DNA from: an uncultured Prevotella sp.
Lineage (GTDB): Bacteria > Bacteroidota > Bacteroidia > Bacteroidales > Bacteroidaceae
NCBI GenBank assembly: GCA_945788545.1
Contig: CALZMK010000079.1
Span: 1 to 6,783, forward strand
Length of the DNA: 6,783 nt
Reading direction: 5' to 3'
Below are positions 5,957 to 6,783 of the stretch, piece after piece. Both the position numbers and the translations under genes were made by a program. Positions within the stretch are counted from its first letter, which is position 1, and each line of letters begins with the position of its first letter. Under the pieces are notes generated by a model, which had not been told where the DNA came from, did no database searches, and was given only the letters and a program-made list of their open reading frames with translations.

Positions 5957-6783
5957 TTATTCCGCCACTCCAATAATCTCTTCCACCGACTTGCAACCAT
6001 GTGCATCGAGCCATGCATTGATGCCGTCGCGCACCTTGATTGTCACTGTGGGGTCGATAAAGTTGGCTGTTCCAATCTCAATAGCTGTGGCACCTGCCAT
6101 CATAAACTCAATGGCATCCTCGGCAGTCATTATACCACCCAGACCGATAACAGGAATCTTCACAGCCCTCGACACCTGCCATACCATTCTCACGGCAACT
6201 GGTTTGACGGCAGGACCACTCAGTCCTCCTGTTCCAATACTCAGTCGGCGGCAGCGCTTCTCGATGTCGATAGATGTTCCCATCAACGTGTTGATAAGTG
6301 ATACACTGTCGGCTCCCTCAGCTTCTACGGCACGGGCAATCTCGGTGATATCGGTGACATTGGGCGAGAGTTTCACAATAAGTGTCTTGTGATAACTCTG
6401 GCGAACAGCCTTCACCACACTTGCAGCTCCGGCACATGTCACGCCAAAAGCCATACCGCCATCCTTTACATTAGGGCAGGAAATATTTAGCTCGATAGCT
6501 GGAATATTATCCAAAGCATCAATGCGGGCGGCACACTCGGCATAATCCTCGGGCGACGACCCGCTGACATTAACAATCATATTGGTGTCGATGTCCTTAA
6601 TCTCGGGATAGATATGCTCGCAGAAATAATCCACGCCCTTGTTTTGCAGTCCTACACAGTTGAGCATTCCCATCGGAGTCTCAGCCATACGCGGATAGTC
6701 GTTACCCTCGCGAGGCTTTAGCGTAGTACCCTTCACTATAATGCCTCCGATACCATCAAGTGGAACGAAATCGGCAAATTCAA
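5957..6783 (-). CDS. pyrD: Dihydroorotate dehydrogenase B, catalytic subunit, 5' end outside window
   Basis: This FMN enzyme oxidises dihydroorotate to orotate in pyrimidine synthesis. The visible 274 residues align by memory with Lactococcus PyrDB from about residue 31, so roughly 30 N-terminal residues lie beyond the edge. The frame stays open to 6783 ([18 protein letters not shown]); the GTG at 6736 is an internal valine, not the start. Diagnostic features are NCVGLQNKG (41-49 of the visible part), [13 protein letters not shown] (97-109, with catalytic base Cys102 as in class 1B rather than the Ser of class 2), [25 protein letters not shown] and [12 protein letters not shown]. Class 1B enzymes work with an FAD/iron-sulfur partner, PyrK, passing electrons to NAD; pyrK is commonly adjacent and would be expected just outside the window. 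The gene ends in TAA 69 bases before slyD. Confidence 0.96.
   Translation of the reverse strand, partial: EFADFVPLDGIGGIIVKGTTLKPREGNDYPRMAETPMGMLNCVGLQNKGVDYFCEHIYPEIKDIDTNMIVNVSGSSPEDYAECAARIDALDNIPAIELNISCPNVKDGGMAFGVTCAGAASVVKAVRQSYHKTLIVKLSPNVTDITEIARAVEAEGADSVSLINTLMGTSIDIEKRCRRLSIGTGGLSGPAVKPVAVRMVWQVSRAVKIPVIGLGGIMTAEDAIEFMMAGATAIEIGTANFIDPTVTIKVRDGINAWLDAHGCKSVEEIIGVAE

Noticed and set aside
5957..6736. pyrD starting at the GTG at 6736
   Set aside because: The frame stays open upstream to the edge and encodes expected family sequence ([15 protein letters not shown]), so the GTG is an internal valine codon.

Overview
The window reads as chromosomal DNA of a Bacteroidota, most likely a Prevotella-like member of Bacteroidales (inference). 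The evidence is a textbook Bacteroidota promoter (TTTG, 20 bases, TACCTTTG), a secreted GH13 amylase with a C-terminal starch-binding module and a short 'YTIGGRKV...GYKIIK' tail of the kind common on Bacteroidales exported proteins, and a DUF389 membrane protein with the sequence style of that phylum. Every gene I can support lies on the minus strand, so transcription runs from high to low coordinates. Both ends of the window cut through genes.

Reading with transcription, the first block (6783 to 4151) is pyrD (type 1B dihydroorotate dehydrogenase, 5' end missing), slyD (FKBP-type prolyl isomerase with a very Cys/His/Asp-rich metal-binding tail) and aroC (chorismate synthase). The two spacers, pyrD-slyD and slyD-aroC, are both exactly 69 bases, are extremely AT-rich, and both carry tandem octamers of consensus CTTTAATT (plus-strand reading). 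No Bacteroidota-type promoter is visible in either, so the three genes look like one housekeeping run, although their functions (pyrimidine synthesis, protein folding/metal handling, aromatic amino acid synthesis) are unrelated. A 20-base imperfect tandem duplication covers the aroC stop codon, and a nested AT-rich inverted repeat followed by six T is a possible terminator.

The 288-base gap 3863-4150 separates the blocks. It holds the aroC 3' structures, a strong promoter at 3999-4030 and a leader of about 130 nt with two hairpins. The second block is the 870-residue alpha-amylase-family enzyme followed, after only 15 bases, by a DUF389 multi-pass membrane protein that runs off the left edge. 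That gene has a canonical AAAGGAGG ribosome-binding site overlapping the amylase stop, which suggests co-transcription.

I see no mobile element, CRISPR array, tRNA or rRNA. The genes themselves are ordinary. The less expected signals are in the spacers: the matching octamer arrays, the structured amylase leader, the overlapping opposed promoter-like motifs, and the amylase-DUF389 junction. I did not find a convincing new multi-gene system.
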